Part shown: positions 25,365-34,406 of the stretch, piece after piece
Position numbering within the stretch: position 1 is the stretch's first letter
Layout: each line of letters starts with the position of its first letter
DNA from: JAVBJN01 sp031546985
GTDB taxonomy: Bacteria > Bacteroidota > Bacteroidia > Chitinophagales > Chitinophagaceae
Length of the DNA: 64,000 bases
NCBI GenBank assembly: GCA_031546985.1
Contig: JAVBJN010000068.1
Coordinates: 1 to 64,000, forward strand
Reading direction: 5' to 3'
The notes under the pieces: model-generated
The model's input: the letters and a program-made list of their open reading frames with translations, nothing else
The model's database searches: none
What the model was told of the DNA's origin: nothing
Translations under genes and position numbers: made by a program

Positions 25365-27449
25365 ATGAAAAGAATAATACAATCCTTACTCCTTGCATTT
25401 GTGATCACTGGAACGGCAGAAGCGAACGATAGCCTTTCCATCAAAAAAGACAATTTCGTCAAAGCCAGGCACACCCTGGAGCAAATGTTAGTTGGAGAAA
25501 AAGAGTTGAATTATGAAGAGGCTATCTACACTATTGAAAATGCTTATGGCGATAACCAATTAAGCGCAGCACAATACCACAGCAGCATTAACCGGCATGT
25601 TGGCAACCTACGAAATATAATTGCCGCCAACAGAGGCAAGATTATAGACAACTACAATCCCGACATTTTATTGAGTGCCATGCAGTCAAAAGAAGACAGG
25701 GCTAAAAAGAATAAAGACCTTCTGGCTAATTGGGCTATTTATTCGTATCTGACCGATACCTTATTTTACGTACAACAAGATAGTAACAGACTTTATTTAA
25801 TGAGAAGCCTGCCTTATCAATATAGCTACACTGACCCATTGGGTACGGCAGATTGGTCTAATACCCAGGTGAGCCATTTGCTTCGAACCAAAAGCGGCAA
25901 CTGTTTTGCTTTAGCCTCCTTATATAAAATACTGGCAGATCGCTTACATACAGATGCTGCCCTATGTACTGCGCCCGGCCATATCTACATCAGTCATACC
26001 GATGAAATAGGCAGACCCTATAACATTGAGTTGAGTAATGGCACCTTTCCCGGTTCGGGAACAATAGGCACACTTACTTATACGACCAATGCCGCAATCG
26101 ACAATGATATTGCATTAAGACAATTGGACCAAAAACAAGCCATAGCGCTTTGCATAGTGTACCTGGCCAAAGGTTACCAGCACAAGTTTGCCATAACGCA
26201 GGATGATTTTATGCTGCAATGCGCCGAAACAGCACTGCAATACGACCCAAACTGCCTGAACGCTTTATTGTTGAAAGCCGAGATATTGGAGCAGCGTATA
26301 TTGGTGAACAACACTACGCCTACAACTTCGACAAAACCACCAACCTATAACGAATACGAAAAACTATTGCAGCACTTGTATGCGCTGGGTTACAGGGAGA
26401 TGCCGTTAGATATGAAAAACATACTCGTAAAAGGCTGGCAGAAAGATACCCTTGCTGTTTTGCAGTATAAAAACAATATGCCTGAAAAGTACAATAGTGC
26501 TGGCATACGTAATACACGTTATGGTAGCCTGTCATGGGGACTTTTTGATGAAGAAATCAAGACTAAAGCCGTGGAGCAATATGGCCGCACATTGTTTGAT
26601 ACAAAAACCAAAAAGATAAAAGGGTTTACCAATACACAGAAACTATACAATGATTATTTGTTCGATCCGGTTGCTTTTGCATGGAATGTAGATCCGCTGG
26701 CACATGAGTTTCCTTATCAAAGTCCATATTCTGCAATGAATAATAACCCAATTTATTTTGTAGATCCAGATGGCAGAAGTGGTGTTGCCTTTAAAACAGA
26801 GAAAAAGAACGAAGCCACAGGAAGACCTATTATGACGGTTACGCACAATAAGTATATTTATGGAGCAGATGCAAACGAATCCAACAGAAAGGCAATACAA
26901 GATCAATCAATGAACTTGTGGAACAATGGCGGGAACTATTTTACTTACACGGATGGAGGAACAACCTATGATGTAGTATTTCAATTTACTACAACGATTG
27001 TTAATTCAGCAGACGTTGATCAATTAATGATTGGTGATGGTAATCTTCATGCTGAAAATAATTTCTTTGAAGTTAGGGATGATGTAAGTGAGTCATATAC
27101 TCTTGTCGATAGAGATAATAGAGGCGGTAATGCAGGGGTATTAAAAACATCCCAAATAAGAACTGGTTCTCCAACGCACGAGGATAATCACGGTTTTGGA
27201 GGTATAAATAAGGATACTGAAGGGGAAACAGGATATGTACTATTGAAAGACCTTGATATTGCAGTACAGGATAAAAACACGCCCGTGCCCGGCAAAAGAA
27301 AAGTAACACAGCAAATGATTAACTCAATTTTTAACAATGTTAAGTTTGATGAAACTGGTAAAGGAAATGTGGGTACGCCACGCATGCTTAAGTACGATAA
27401 AGAAAAACGTTTTGTTGTACCAGGAATCCCTGTTCCCGAGAAAAAATAG
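25365..27449 (+). CDS. Secreted polymorphic toxin-like protein, transglutaminase-like N-terminus, RHS-type junction, HExxH C-terminus
   Basis: 694 residues with a signal peptide (about 1-20). Residues 30-270 repeat the preceding protein: SGNCFALASLYKILADRL (Cys180) and APGHIYISH (His206). From about 385 the sequence changes to an RHS core-like junction (VDPLAHEFPYQSPYSAMNN, then NPIYFVDPDGR, residues 442-471), the Bacteroidota version of the motif that precedes toxin domains in RHS and related proteins. The remaining 220 residues contain PTHEDNHGFGG (604-613), a HExxH-type metallopeptidase motif. The C-terminus overlaps the start of an immunity-like gene. The fusion of a transglutaminase-like chassis with an RHS-type toxin junction and no RHS repeats is unusual. 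Confidence 0.7.
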   Translation: MKRIIQSLLLAFVITGTAEANDSLSIKKDNFVKARHTLEQMLVGEKELNYEEAIYTIENAYGDNQLSAAQYHSSINRHVGNLRNIIAANRGKIIDNYNPDILLSAMQSKEDRAKKNKDLLANWAIYSYLTDTLFYVQQDSNRLYLMRSLPYQYSYTDPLGTADWSNTQVSHLLRTKSGNCFALASLYKILADRLHTDAALCTAPGHIYISHTDEIGRPYNIELSNGTFPGSGTIGTLTYTTNAAIDNDIALRQLDQKQAIALCIVYLAKGYQHKFAITQDDFMLQCAETALQYDPNCLNALLLKAEILEQRILVNNTTPTTSTKPPTYNEYEKLLQHLYALGYREMPLDMKNILVKGWQKDTLAVLQYKNNMPEKYNSAGIRNTRYGSLSWGLFDEEIKTKAVEQYGRTLFDTKTKKIKGFTNTQKLYNDYLFDPVAFAWNVDPLAHEFPYQSPYSAMNNNPIYFVDPDGRSGVAFKTEKKNEATGRPIMTVTHNKYIYGADANESNRKAIQDQSMNLWNNGGNYFTYTDGGTTYDVVFQFTTTIVNSADVDQLMIGDGNLHAENNFFEVRDDVSESYTLVDRDNRGGNAGVLKTSQIRTGSPTHEDNHGFGGINKDTEGETGYVLLKDLDIAVQDKNTPVPGKRKVTQQMINSIFNNVKFDETGKGNVGTPRMLKYDKEKRFVVPGIPVPEKK

Positions 27450-27798
27450 GTTCGTTATTACTATTGGATTGATTCTACTATGTACGATTAGTCTTAACAA
27501 AGCAAAAGCACAATCATTTGTCTTTGATAAAAAACAATGGCGTAATAGTGCTTCTTATAGATACCAGATTGCAAAAAACAAAGAGTTCTTCATATATCTG
27601 GAGGGACTTGACAAAAATCAACTGCGGAAGCAGCTAGGTCGCCCTAACACTTGTGATAAATCAAATAATTCTATGCATTACTGTTTAGATACGGAAAGGA
27701 ATTCGAAGCATTCACGGTCTTGTGTAGGAACAATAATAATTATCATTTTCAAGGGTCAAAAAGTAGATGATTTTGTGGTAGTAGTAGGAGGAGGATAA
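27367..27798 (+). CDS. Immunity-like secreted protein, copy 1
   Basis: 143 residues if started at the ATG at 27367 inside the toxin gene's 3' end (out of frame, about 80-base overlap). A longer start at 27337 is possible. A hydrophobic stretch (FVITIGLILLCTISLNKAKA, then Q) forms a signal peptide with a long N-region. The mature part has FDKKQW, KNKEFFIYLEGLDKNQLRKQ and LGRPN followed by a Cys pair. No family is recognised. It follows the toxin-like gene and is duplicated downstream. Export to the periplasm and coupling to a toxin tail suggest it neutralises that toxin. The start is uncertain; no ATG lies close before the hydrophobic stretch. Confidence 0.55.
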   Translation: MWVRHACLSTIKKNVLLYQESLFPRKNRFVITIGLILLCTISLNKAKAQSFVFDKKQWRNSASYRYQIAKNKEFFIYLEGLDKNQLRKQLGRPNTCDKSNNSMHYCLDTERNSKHSRSCVGTIIIIIFKGQKVDDFVVVVGGG

Positions 27799-27912
27799 CA
27801 ATGAAGCAAACAATAGTAACTCATTCAAAATGATAAACATATAAGAAATTAAGACCCAAAAATGAATAAACACTGTTGTATTTCAGTTCCACGTAAAGAA
27901 GCCTAACTGCAA

Positions 27913-28059
27913 ATGATTAGCTTAATTTTTAATAATGTTAAGTTTGATGAAACGGGTGAAGGAAATGTTGGAAAACCCCATTTACTCAAATATGATTACA
28001 ATAAAGACCCGAAAGAGAAGCAATTTATTCGAGTTATGCCACAGGAAGATAAAAAATAG
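27913..28059 (+). pseudogene. Duplicated 3' end of the toxin-like gene
   Basis: An open stretch of 48 codons reads MISLIFNNVKFDETGEGNVG and ends ...PQEDKK. It is nearly identical to the last 45 residues of the 694-residue protein (MINSIFNNVKFDETGKGNVG). A stop in frame just before it cuts it off, so no toxin body is attached. This is an orphan toxin tail left by a tandem duplication that also carried the downstream immunity-like gene. Confidence 0.75.
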
Positions 28060-28405
28060 AATATTTATAACTGCATGGATTCTTATTGGTACCCTTGTTT
28101 ACAACAACGTAAATGCACAGGTATTTACTTTTGATAAAAAGAAATGGGATACCAGTGGGCATTACCGTTATGAAGTTTCCAAGAAACAAGAGTTTATTAC
28201 GTACCTGCGGAGTCTTAATAAAAAGCAGCTAAGAAAACAATTAGGTAGGCCAAATTTTTGCGATAAAGATGGTATCTCTGTTTATTATTGTCTGGATCTG
28301 GAAAGAAATCCAAAACGAACAAGTATCTGTATTGGTTCCACATTGATCGTATATTTTGAAGGGCAAAAGATCGTCGATATTTTCATGAGTTTGGCAGGAG
28401 GTTAG
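27992..28405 (+). CDS. Immunity-like secreted protein, copy 2
   Basis: 137 residues from the ATG at 27992; the open frame begins at 27935, overlapping the orphan toxin tail out of frame. It is homologous to copy 1: FDKKKWDTSGHYRYEV, KKQEFITYLRSLNKKQLRKQ, LGRPN and a YYCLDLERN block. The signal peptide (IFITAWILIGTLVYNNVNA) is conserved in position. Divergence between copies suggests it may recognise a related but different toxin tail. Confidence 0.55.
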   Translation: MITIKTRKRSNLFELCHRKIKNRIFITAWILIGTLVYNNVNAQVFTFDKKKWDTSGHYRYEVSKKQEFITYLRSLNKKQLRKQLGRPNFCDKDGISVYYCLDLERNPKRTSICIGSTLIVYFEGQKIVDIFMSLAGG

Positions 28406-28558
28406 TTGTAAACTATAGTGTTTTTATTATAAAAAAGGCCGATCAATAAAATGTGCTTCTATTTCAACTATTTATGAGATTTTAAGGCAACTCAAAAAAG
28501 TCAAAAAGGGTATGAGGTGTTCGATGGTGATACCTCCCAGCCCGCAGTCTAAAATTTT

Positions 28559-28596
28559 AGCCAATCGTATAAAAATTTATACGGTTGGCTTTTTTG
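28559..28596 (+). terminator. Terminator after the immunity-like genes
   Basis: Stem agccaatcgtat (28559-28570) with atacggttggct (28579-28590), one G-T pair, 8-base loop, followed by six T. Confidence 0.8.
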
Positions 28597-28824
28597 TTTT
28601 AAACTATTTACATTTAGGGGTAGCCGCGCACATAATCAATGCAATCAAGCCTTTAACATCTATTATCAAAATTTCTCAATTAAATACCTACTCAAAGCAA
28701 CTATGAAAGCTTTGTAGGCTTTAATGATCGTAAAAAAAAAGACCTATTTGAAATTGAGGATTTCAACTAAATCTTCATTAAAAAAGTTCGAACTTTGACA
28801 ACTTGAGTCCGCCAGCTTAATTTT

Positions 28825-28855
28825 AAAAATGCTGCCCCTCCAGGGCAGCATTTTT
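28825..28855. terminator. Bidirectional-looking terminator
   Basis: Perfect 13-bp stem (28825-28837 aaaaatgctgccc with 28843-28855), 5-base loop. The arms begin with A-runs and end with T-runs, so it could act on either strand. Confidence 0.7.
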
Positions 28856-28973
28856 AGTTTCAGGACGACCCGGTTTATTCCAGGGAAGCACCTGGTCTGA
28901 TTATGGGAGTGTTTATTATACATGGTTAAGCTCTTTTGGCATTAATTGATTCAGTAACAAAACATTAAACTAT

Positions 28974-29156
28974 ATGGAAAGTAAAAAAGCACCAATATTT
29001 GCTTTAACAATTGTAGCAATCATCGTAGGTGTAGCATTGTTTAAGCAATTCGACTTTCAAAGTTTCAAATTTGAAAAACCTGCATTAAGCGTTGTTTATG
29101 GTATCACCTTCGTTTTTTGTGCTTACGTTATAATAAAGAAGTTTAGAAATAAATAA
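28974..29156 (+). CDS. Small two-helix membrane protein
   Basis: 60 residues: MESKKAP, a membrane helix (about 7-24, IFALTIVAIIVGVALFKQF), a short loop, and a second helix (about 37-54, LSVVYGITFVFCAYVIIKKF), then a basic tail. No family is recognised. It lies alone between two terminators, so it is its own transcript. Short but the layout (start, two helices, basic C-terminus, terminator 47 bases later) is coherent. Confidence 0.5.
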   Translation: MESKKAPIFALTIVAIIVGVALFKQFDFQSFKFEKPALSVVYGITFVFCAYVIIKKFRNK

Positions 29157-29203
29157 CCAACCATAAGTGTTTGGCTAAACCACCAGCCCACCAGCAAAAA
29201 AAT

Positions 29204-29228
29204 AAATTGCCCCTTTTGGGGCAATTTT
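29204..29228 (+). terminator. Terminator after the 60-residue membrane protein
   Basis: Stem aaattgcccc (29204-29213) with ggggcaattt (29218-29227), TTTT loop, T-run after. Confidence 0.85.
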
Positions 29229-29381
29229 CGTTTCGGGAAATACCGGATTCAATCCCCCTCACCTCTTTTTCATCAATCAAATTCTTTGTAAAATTACCGC
29301 AACACAGTTGCATTAATAAAAAATAACGCCTAACTTCACTTTACGTCTTCATTAAAAGCAGGCCATTCAAACCCAACATCG

Positions 29382-29633
29382 ATGGTAGAAGTGTTTATTA
29401 CAGATATCCGAAACCCAAGCCAGGCAGCTGGCGTTTTACATATGCTTGAAAATAGCTTTCCCGGACTTCAAATCAATTTCGATTTAGACAATCCCGAACC
29501 CGATTTCCCTTGCAGGCACAATATTCTGCGGGTACAAGGAACGGCGATTAGCGCCACATTAATAGCCACAGCAGTACAAGAATCAGGCTTTCGGTGCGAG
29601 GTGCTGCAAGACAAAACATGCAACCAACTATAA
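29382..29633 (+). CDS. Small ferredoxin-fold protein (HMA-like)
   Basis: 83 residues with a beta-alpha-beta-beta-alpha-beta pattern: EVFITDIRNPSQAAGVLHML, then INFDL, ILRVQG and ATAVQESGFRCEVL. This is the layout of heavy-metal-associated ferredoxin-like folds, but the CxxC metal site is absent; only isolated Cys (at about 44 and 71) occur. Bacteroidota carry many such proteins, function unknown. It ends 6 bases before the methyltransferase ATG and is likely co-transcribed with it. Confidence 0.6.
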   Translation: MVEVFITDIRNPSQAAGVLHMLENSFPGLQINFDLDNPEPDFPCRHNILRVQGTAISATLIATAVQESGFRCEVLQDKTCNQL

Positions 29634-29638
29634 ATATT

Positions 29639-30238
29639 ATGACAGAATTCTGGGAATCTAATTTTATCGGCAAGCAGGAAATGTGGGGCCTGGAACCTGC
29701 TAATGCCGCTGTACTTACTAAAGACTTTTTCGTAGCCAAAGCTGTAAAAAGAATACTCATTCCGGGTATTGGCTATGGAAGAAATGCGCAGGTTTTCAGA
29801 AACAGCGGAATAGACGTAACAGGAATTGAGATATCGAAAACGGCCATAGAGCTGGCCCAAAAGCATTTCGGCACCGGTATGACCATCTACCACGGCTCTG
29901 TAACCGATATGCCTTTTGATCATATCCAATACGATGGAATCTTCTGCCATGCTTTAATTCATTTGTTGGATGAGACCGAACGAAAGAAGCTGATCCACGA
30001 CTGCTACCACCAGCTGGCCGATAATGGTTACATGGTGTTTACAGCTATTACCAAAGCAGCGCATACCTATGGCCAGGGCACATTCATCAGCAAAGACCGT
30101 TATGAAGTATTCGAAGGGGTTAAAATGTTTTTTTACGACCGCGAATCGGTGAATGACGAGTTTGGCGAAGCAGGGCTTTTTGAAATCAAAGATATAACCG
30201 AGAGCTACCCCTTTTTCCTGATTATGTGTAAGAAATAA
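29639..30238 (+). CDS. SAM-dependent methyltransferase
   Basis: 199 residues from MTEFWESNF. A start at 29618 is also possible; the open frame to 29594 overlaps the previous gene and is not preferred. Class I methyltransferase features are visible: motif I ILIPGIGYGRNAQVF, a second strand ending VTGIEISKTAI, and motif IV around DGIFCHALIHLL. The opening W/GKQEMWGLEPANAAV resembles tellurite/thiopurine-type methyltransferases. The substrate is unknown. It pairs with the HMA-like gene just upstream. No export signal. Confidence 0.75.
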   Translation: MTEFWESNFIGKQEMWGLEPANAAVLTKDFFVAKAVKRILIPGIGYGRNAQVFRNSGIDVTGIEISKTAIELAQKHFGTGMTIYHGSVTDMPFDHIQYDGIFCHALIHLLDETERKKLIHDCYHQLADNGYMVFTAITKAAHTYGQGTFISKDRYEVFEGVKMFFYDRESVNDEFGEAGLFEIKDITESYPFFLIMCKK

Positions 30239-30390
30239 GGCAGCACGCCCACCTTCCCCACGCCCTTTATTTGTATGTAAAACGGCGCCCCGCCTATCAT
30301 TATTGCGCAAAAAAAATATAGTTACAAAACCGTGTTTGGATGCGCCGCAGCTCCTATTTTTGGCTTTGCTCAGCGCCAAAAGCTATACAT

Positions 30391-33021
30391 ATGAAAAAGG
30401 AAACAAAAGACCTTGACACCTGCACACTTTGCTTTCAGGACATAGACAGCTCAATGTTTATGACCGTAGGCGGCAAGGGTGCCAACCTGGGCGAGCTTAC
30501 CCGGATCGAAGGCACTTCTGTACCGGATGGCTTTTGTATTACCACCGGGGCTTTTAAAACAATTACAGCATCATTACCGGTACAGGAATTATTAGATCAG
30601 TTATCGCTGTTAAAGCTGGAAGATCGCGCCAGAATCGCCACATTGAGTGCCGAAATCCGCAGGGTTATCGAAACGATAACTATTCCCCACAACCTGAACG
30701 AAGCGATTGACCGCCACCTCTTAAGGCTTGGCGAGCACCATGCTTTTGCTGTTCGATCCAGCGCAACTGCCGAAGATCTGCCAACCGCCTCTTTTGCCGG
30801 GCAGCAGGACACTTATTTAAATATTACCGGAAAAGCAGCCATCCTGCAGCACATCAGCAAGTGCTGGGCATCGCTGTTTACCGAGCGGGCCATCATTTAC
30901 CGCCTTCAAAACGGCTTTGATCACCGGTCGGTATACCTGTCTGTGGTTATTCAGAAAATGGTTTTTCCGCAGGTGGCAGGCATTCTGTTTACCGCCGACC
31001 CTGTTACCTCCAATCGCAAGGTATTATCCATTGATGCCAGTTTTGGTTTGGGCGAAGCCCTGGTATCTGGCCTGGTCAATGCCGATCATTATAAAGTATA
31101 CAATGGCCAGATTATTGACCAAAAAATACCAGCCAAAAAACTGGCGGTTTATGTCTTAAAAACCGGCGGCACGGCAACACAGGAGGTTGAACCCGAAAAG
31201 CAAAACCAGCCAGCGCTCACCCATGAGCAGATCTTACAACTGGAGCGCATAGGCAGAAAGATAGAAGCCCATTTTGGCAGCCCCCAGGATATTGAGTGGT
31301 GCTGGGCCGATGGCGCATTTTACATAGTGCAGAGCCGCCCCATTACTACTTTATACCCTATCCCGGAAGCAAACGATACTCAAAACCGCGTGTATGTATC
31401 TGTTGGCCATAACCAGATGATGACCGATGCCATAAAACCATTAGGATTGTCGTTTTTCCTGTTGGTCACCCGCGCCCCTATGCGCAGGGCCGGCGGAAGG
31501 TTATTTGTAGACATCACACCCAACCTGGCTTCGGTCGCGGGCAGAGAAAACATGATAAATGTGCTGGGAAAATTCGATCCGCTCATTAAAGATGCGCTTA
31601 CCACCATCGTTGCGCGAGATTTCATCCCATTGCTACCAGACGGCAACGGGATGCAGCCCTCTGGCCCAAACGACAAAAGCGCACCACCAGCAGCCTTGCC
31701 GGCACCAATCGAAAACGATCCGGCCATTGTTGCAGCGCTGATTAAATCCTGCCAAACATCGGTAGCGGCATTACAGCAAAACATTCAAACAAAATCGGGA
31801 GCCGCGCTGTTCGATTTTATCCTCGAAGACATAGTAGAATTAAAAAGGCTCCTGTTTGATCCGCAAAGCTCACGTGTAATCATGGCCGCCATTGATGCAG
31901 CATCATGGATCAACGAAAAAATGTACGAGTGGCTGGGCGAAAAAAATGCAGCAGATAAACTTTCACAATCGGTACCCAATAATGTTACTTCAGAAATGGG
32001 ACTGGCATTATTGGATGTGGCAGATGCCATTCGTCCTTATCCCGAAGTCATTGCGTACTTGCAGCAAGTAAAAGACGATAACTTTTTAGATGAATTGCCC
32101 AAACTAAATGGCGGGCAGGAAGCGCACCAGGCCATTGCCGCTTTCCTTCTCCGGTACGGCATGCGCTGCGCTGGCGAAATAGATATTACCAAAAGCCGGT
32201 GGAGTGAAAAACCCACTACCCTTGTGCCTGTAATACTGGGCAATATAAACAACTTTGAACCTGGCGCCAGCACCCGGAAATTTGAACAAGGCCGAACAGA
32301 AGCACTGAGTACAGAGCAGCAGCTACTAGCCCGTTTAAAACAACTACCAGATGGCGCACAAAAAGCAGCCGAAACCCAAGAAAAGATCGGCCTGCTCCGC
32401 AATTTCATCGGTTATCGCGAGTATCCCAAATATGGTATGGTAAGCCGCTACTTCATTTACAAACAGGCATTGCTGAAAGAGACCGAACAACTCGTACAAG
32501 CCAAAATCATGCACGACAAAGCAGACAGCTACTATCTCAGTTTTGAAGAACTGCGCGAAGCCGTAAGCACACGCAAACTCGATTACCAGCTCATTCGTCA
32601 GCGAAAAGATGCATACAAACTGTATGAAAAACTAACGCCTCCACGGGTTATGACCTCTGATGGTGAAATTATTGCAGGTGCCTATAACCGGGAAAATATT
32701 CCGGCTGGAGCTATGGCCGGACTGGCGGTTTCATCCGGCGTTGTGGAAGGCCGTGCGCGTGTTATTTTAAACATGAAAGATGCCAACCTCGAAGACGGTG
32801 ACATACTCATTACAACTTATACCGACCCCAGCTGGACACCCTTGTTTGTATCCATAAAAGGCCTCATCACCGAAGTGGGCGGGCTCATGACCCACGGCGC
32901 AGTCATTGCACGGGAATATGGTTTACCCGCAGTTGTAGGCGTAGAAAATGCCACCCAACTCATACAAGACGGGCAGCGAATCCGCGTAAACGGCACCGAT
33001 GGCTATGTAGAAATACTGTAA
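30391..33021 (+). CDS. rph: Rifamycin phosphotransferase Rph
   Basis: 876 residues from the ATG at 30391, normal for Rph. It is a dikinase: an N-terminal ATP-grasp-type domain (VGGKGANLGEL, FAVRSSATAEDLPTASFAGQ, ITSNRKV region), a central drug-binding domain (about 400-740), and a C-terminal swivelling His domain with GGLMTHGAVIAREYGLPA. In Rph the conserved His of that motif is phosphorylated and passes phosphate to rifampicin, inactivating it. Many stretches match my memory of Listeria Rph closely (WASLFTERAIIYR, TEVGGLMTHG), which separates it from PEP synthase. No rifamycin-associated element is seen upstream. The start at 30340 would add a poorly supported extension. Confidence 0.88.
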   Translation: MKKETKDLDTCTLCFQDIDSSMFMTVGGKGANLGELTRIEGTSVPDGFCITTGAFKTITASLPVQELLDQLSLLKLEDRARIATLSAEIRRVIETITIPHNLNEAIDRHLLRLGEHHAFAVRSSATAEDLPTASFAGQQDTYLNITGKAAILQHISKCWASLFTERAIIYRLQNGFDHRSVYLSVVIQKMVFPQVAGILFTADPVTSNRKVLSIDASFGLGEALVSGLVNADHYKVYNGQIIDQKIPAKKLAVYVLKTGGTATQEVEPEKQNQPALTHEQILQLERIGRKIEAHFGSPQDIEWCWADGAFYIVQSRPITTLYPIPEANDTQNRVYVSVGHNQMMTDAIKPLGLSFFLLVTRAPMRRAGGRLFVDITPNLASVAGRENMINVLGKFDPLIKDALTTIVARDFIPLLPDGNGMQPSGPNDKSAPPAALPAPIENDPAIVAALIKSCQTSVAALQQNIQTKSGAALFDFILEDIVELKRLLFDPQSSRVIMAAIDAASWINEKMYEWLGEKNAADKLSQSVPNNVTSEMGLALLDVADAIRPYPEVIAYLQQVKDDNFLDELPKLNGGQEAHQAIAAFLLRYGMRCAGEIDITKSRWSEKPTTLVPVILGNINNFEPGASTRKFEQGRTEALSTEQQLLARLKQLPDGAQKAAETQEKIGLLRNFIGYREYPKYGMVSRYFIYKQALLKETEQLVQAKIMHDKADSYYLSFEELREAVSTRKLDYQLIRQRKDAYKLYEKLTPPRVMTSDGEIIAGAYNRENIPAGAMAGLAVSSGVVEGRARVILNMKDANLEDGDILITTYTDPSWTPLFVSIKGLITEVGGLMTHGAVIAREYGLPAVVGVENATQLIQDGQRIRVNGTDGYVEIL

Positions 33022-33046
33022 TTGACGAAGCGAACATTTCGTTTTT

Positions 33047-33078
33047 AAACCGGGGTTTCATCATGAAGCCCCGGTTTT
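33047..33078 (+). terminator. Terminator of rph
   Basis: Stem aaaccggggtttca (33047-33060) with tgaagccccggtttt (33064-33078), one G-T pair, TCA loop, then T-rich sequence. Confidence 0.8.
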
Positions 33079-33250
33079 CTATTTATCCTGCCAATCCTTC
33101 CCCTATCCTATTTGTAATCAACACTGCTGCGTAAATCCGCACGCATATTCCGCATTTCCACTTCCATTTTCATCATTTCAGTCAGAAAGCGGCTTACAGC
33201 CGATAAGCAACCCGTTAATATTGCCATTTCAAAACGGCAAACACCCAATG

Positions 33251-34393
33251 ATGAAAAATAGATTTGTAAACAACCGGGCCATACAGGCTTGCATTATTAT
33301 ACTCACCAGTGTATACACCTGGGGTTGTGCCAGCAGTAGCGGCAACCAGCACCAGGAACAACAGCCCATCGTTGCAGAAATCCTTACGCTGCAACAAGAA
33401 ACCGCCACCGTAGAACAGTCTTATCCGGCCAGCCTGGAAGGAAAGGTAAATGTCGATATCCGGCCGCAGGTCAGTGGTTTTATTGATAAGATTTATGCCG
33501 ACGAAGGTGCTTTTGTACATGCCGGGCAACCCTTATTCAAGATTAACGCCAACGTATACCAGGAACAGAAAAACACGGCACTGGCGGCACTAAACGCGGC
33601 CAAGTCACAATCGGTTAGCGCCCAACTGGAGCTCACCAAATTTGAAAAGCTATCGCAAAGAAAAGTAGTGTCCGACTTCCAGTACCAAAAGGCCAAAGCG
33701 GCTTACGAAAGCGCGCAAGCCAATGTAGGGCAACAAAAAGCCTTACTGGCAGCTGCCAATCTTAATATGGGTTTTACCCTCGTTAAAGCACCTGTGAGCG
33801 GCTACCTGGGCAGAATTCCCAAACGCCTGGGCAACCTCGTAAGCCCTACCGACCCACAGGCCCTAACCACGCTATCGCAGGTAGATGAGGTATACGCTTA
33901 CTTCTCGGTGCCGGAAGCGGAGATCCTGAACATCAGCGAGACCAAACCAGGTAATACGCTGCTTCAAAAGCTGCAAAGTTTTCAGCACATCGCTTTACAA
34001 ATGGCCAATGGCAGTATTTACGGGCAAAAAGGCAAAATAGACATGATGGACGGGCAGATCGATAAAGGTACCGGCTCGGTTACCATACGGGCATCCTTCA
34101 CCAATCCGCAAGGTTTATTGCGCTCCGGCAATACCGGCCGCATTGTGCTCAAAGATGCACAGGCAGGCGTTTTCCGTATTCCGGTACTGGCCACGCTGGA
34201 GCTGCAGGACAAGTTATTTGTAGGTGTGCTCGATAAAGAAAATACCGTAAACCGGGTAGAACTAAAAAACTACACCAAATCGGGCGATTACTATATCACC
34301 AAAGCTGGTTTTAACCCCGGCGACCGCATCGTTGCCAGCGAGCTGGGCAGCATTCCCGAAAAAGCAAAAGTTACCGCCAGGAAGGCTAATTAA
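33251..34393 (+). CDS. RND efflux periplasmic adaptor (MFP) lipoprotein
   Basis: About 380 residues from MKNRFVNNR (in-frame starts at 33221 and 33248 are also open). The signal sequence ends in a lipobox (YTWGC), so a lipoprotein. The family layout is clear: VDIRPQVSGFIDKIYADEG biotinyl-lipoyl part, an alpha-hairpin (about 90-170), the FTLVKAPVSGYLGRIPKRLG strand, and a beta-barrel (VTIRASFTNPQGLLRSG). This is the AcrA/MexA type, joining the pump to the outer-membrane channel. First gene of a three-gene pump operon, which continues into the regulatory pair. Confidence 0.92.
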   Translation: MKNRFVNNRAIQACIIILTSVYTWGCASSSGNQHQEQQPIVAEILTLQQETATVEQSYPASLEGKVNVDIRPQVSGFIDKIYADEGAFVHAGQPLFKINANVYQEQKNTALAALNAAKSQSVSAQLELTKFEKLSQRKVVSDFQYQKAKAAYESAQANVGQQKALLAAANLNMGFTLVKAPVSGYLGRIPKRLGNLVSPTDPQALTTLSQVDEVYAYFSVPEAEILNISETKPGNTLLQKLQSFQHIALQMANGSIYGQKGKIDMMDGQIDKGTGSVTIRASFTNPQGLLRSGNTGRIVLKDAQAGVFRIPVLATLELQDKLFVGVLDKENTVNRVELKNYTKSGDYYITKAGFNPGDRIVASELGSIPEKAKVTARKAN

Positions 34394-34406
34394 AGAAGAC
34401 GAAAAC

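Larger units (their letters stand above)
28406..28973. other. Intergenic stretch with two terminators
   Basis: About 570 bases with no convincing gene. It carries the two hairpin terminators annotated separately and AT-rich DNA. On the minus strand around 28495-28550 a short frame reads like RTPHTLFDFFELP, faintly like the recombinase C-terminus, too short to call. Confidence 0.5.

Noticed and set aside
27430..27480. Programmed frameshift joining the toxin and immunity frames at GAGAAAAAATAGG
   Set aside because: The immunity frame is in the +1 phase and carries its own signal peptide and upstream ATGs; simple overlap explains it better.
28512..28706. 64-residue plus-strand frame after the immunity-like genes
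   Set aside because: It runs through a perfect transcription terminator.
30241..30390. Rifamycin-associated element upstream of rph
   Set aside because: No GGGGCTTGCGGCAAGCCCC-like inverted repeat is present in the upstream region.
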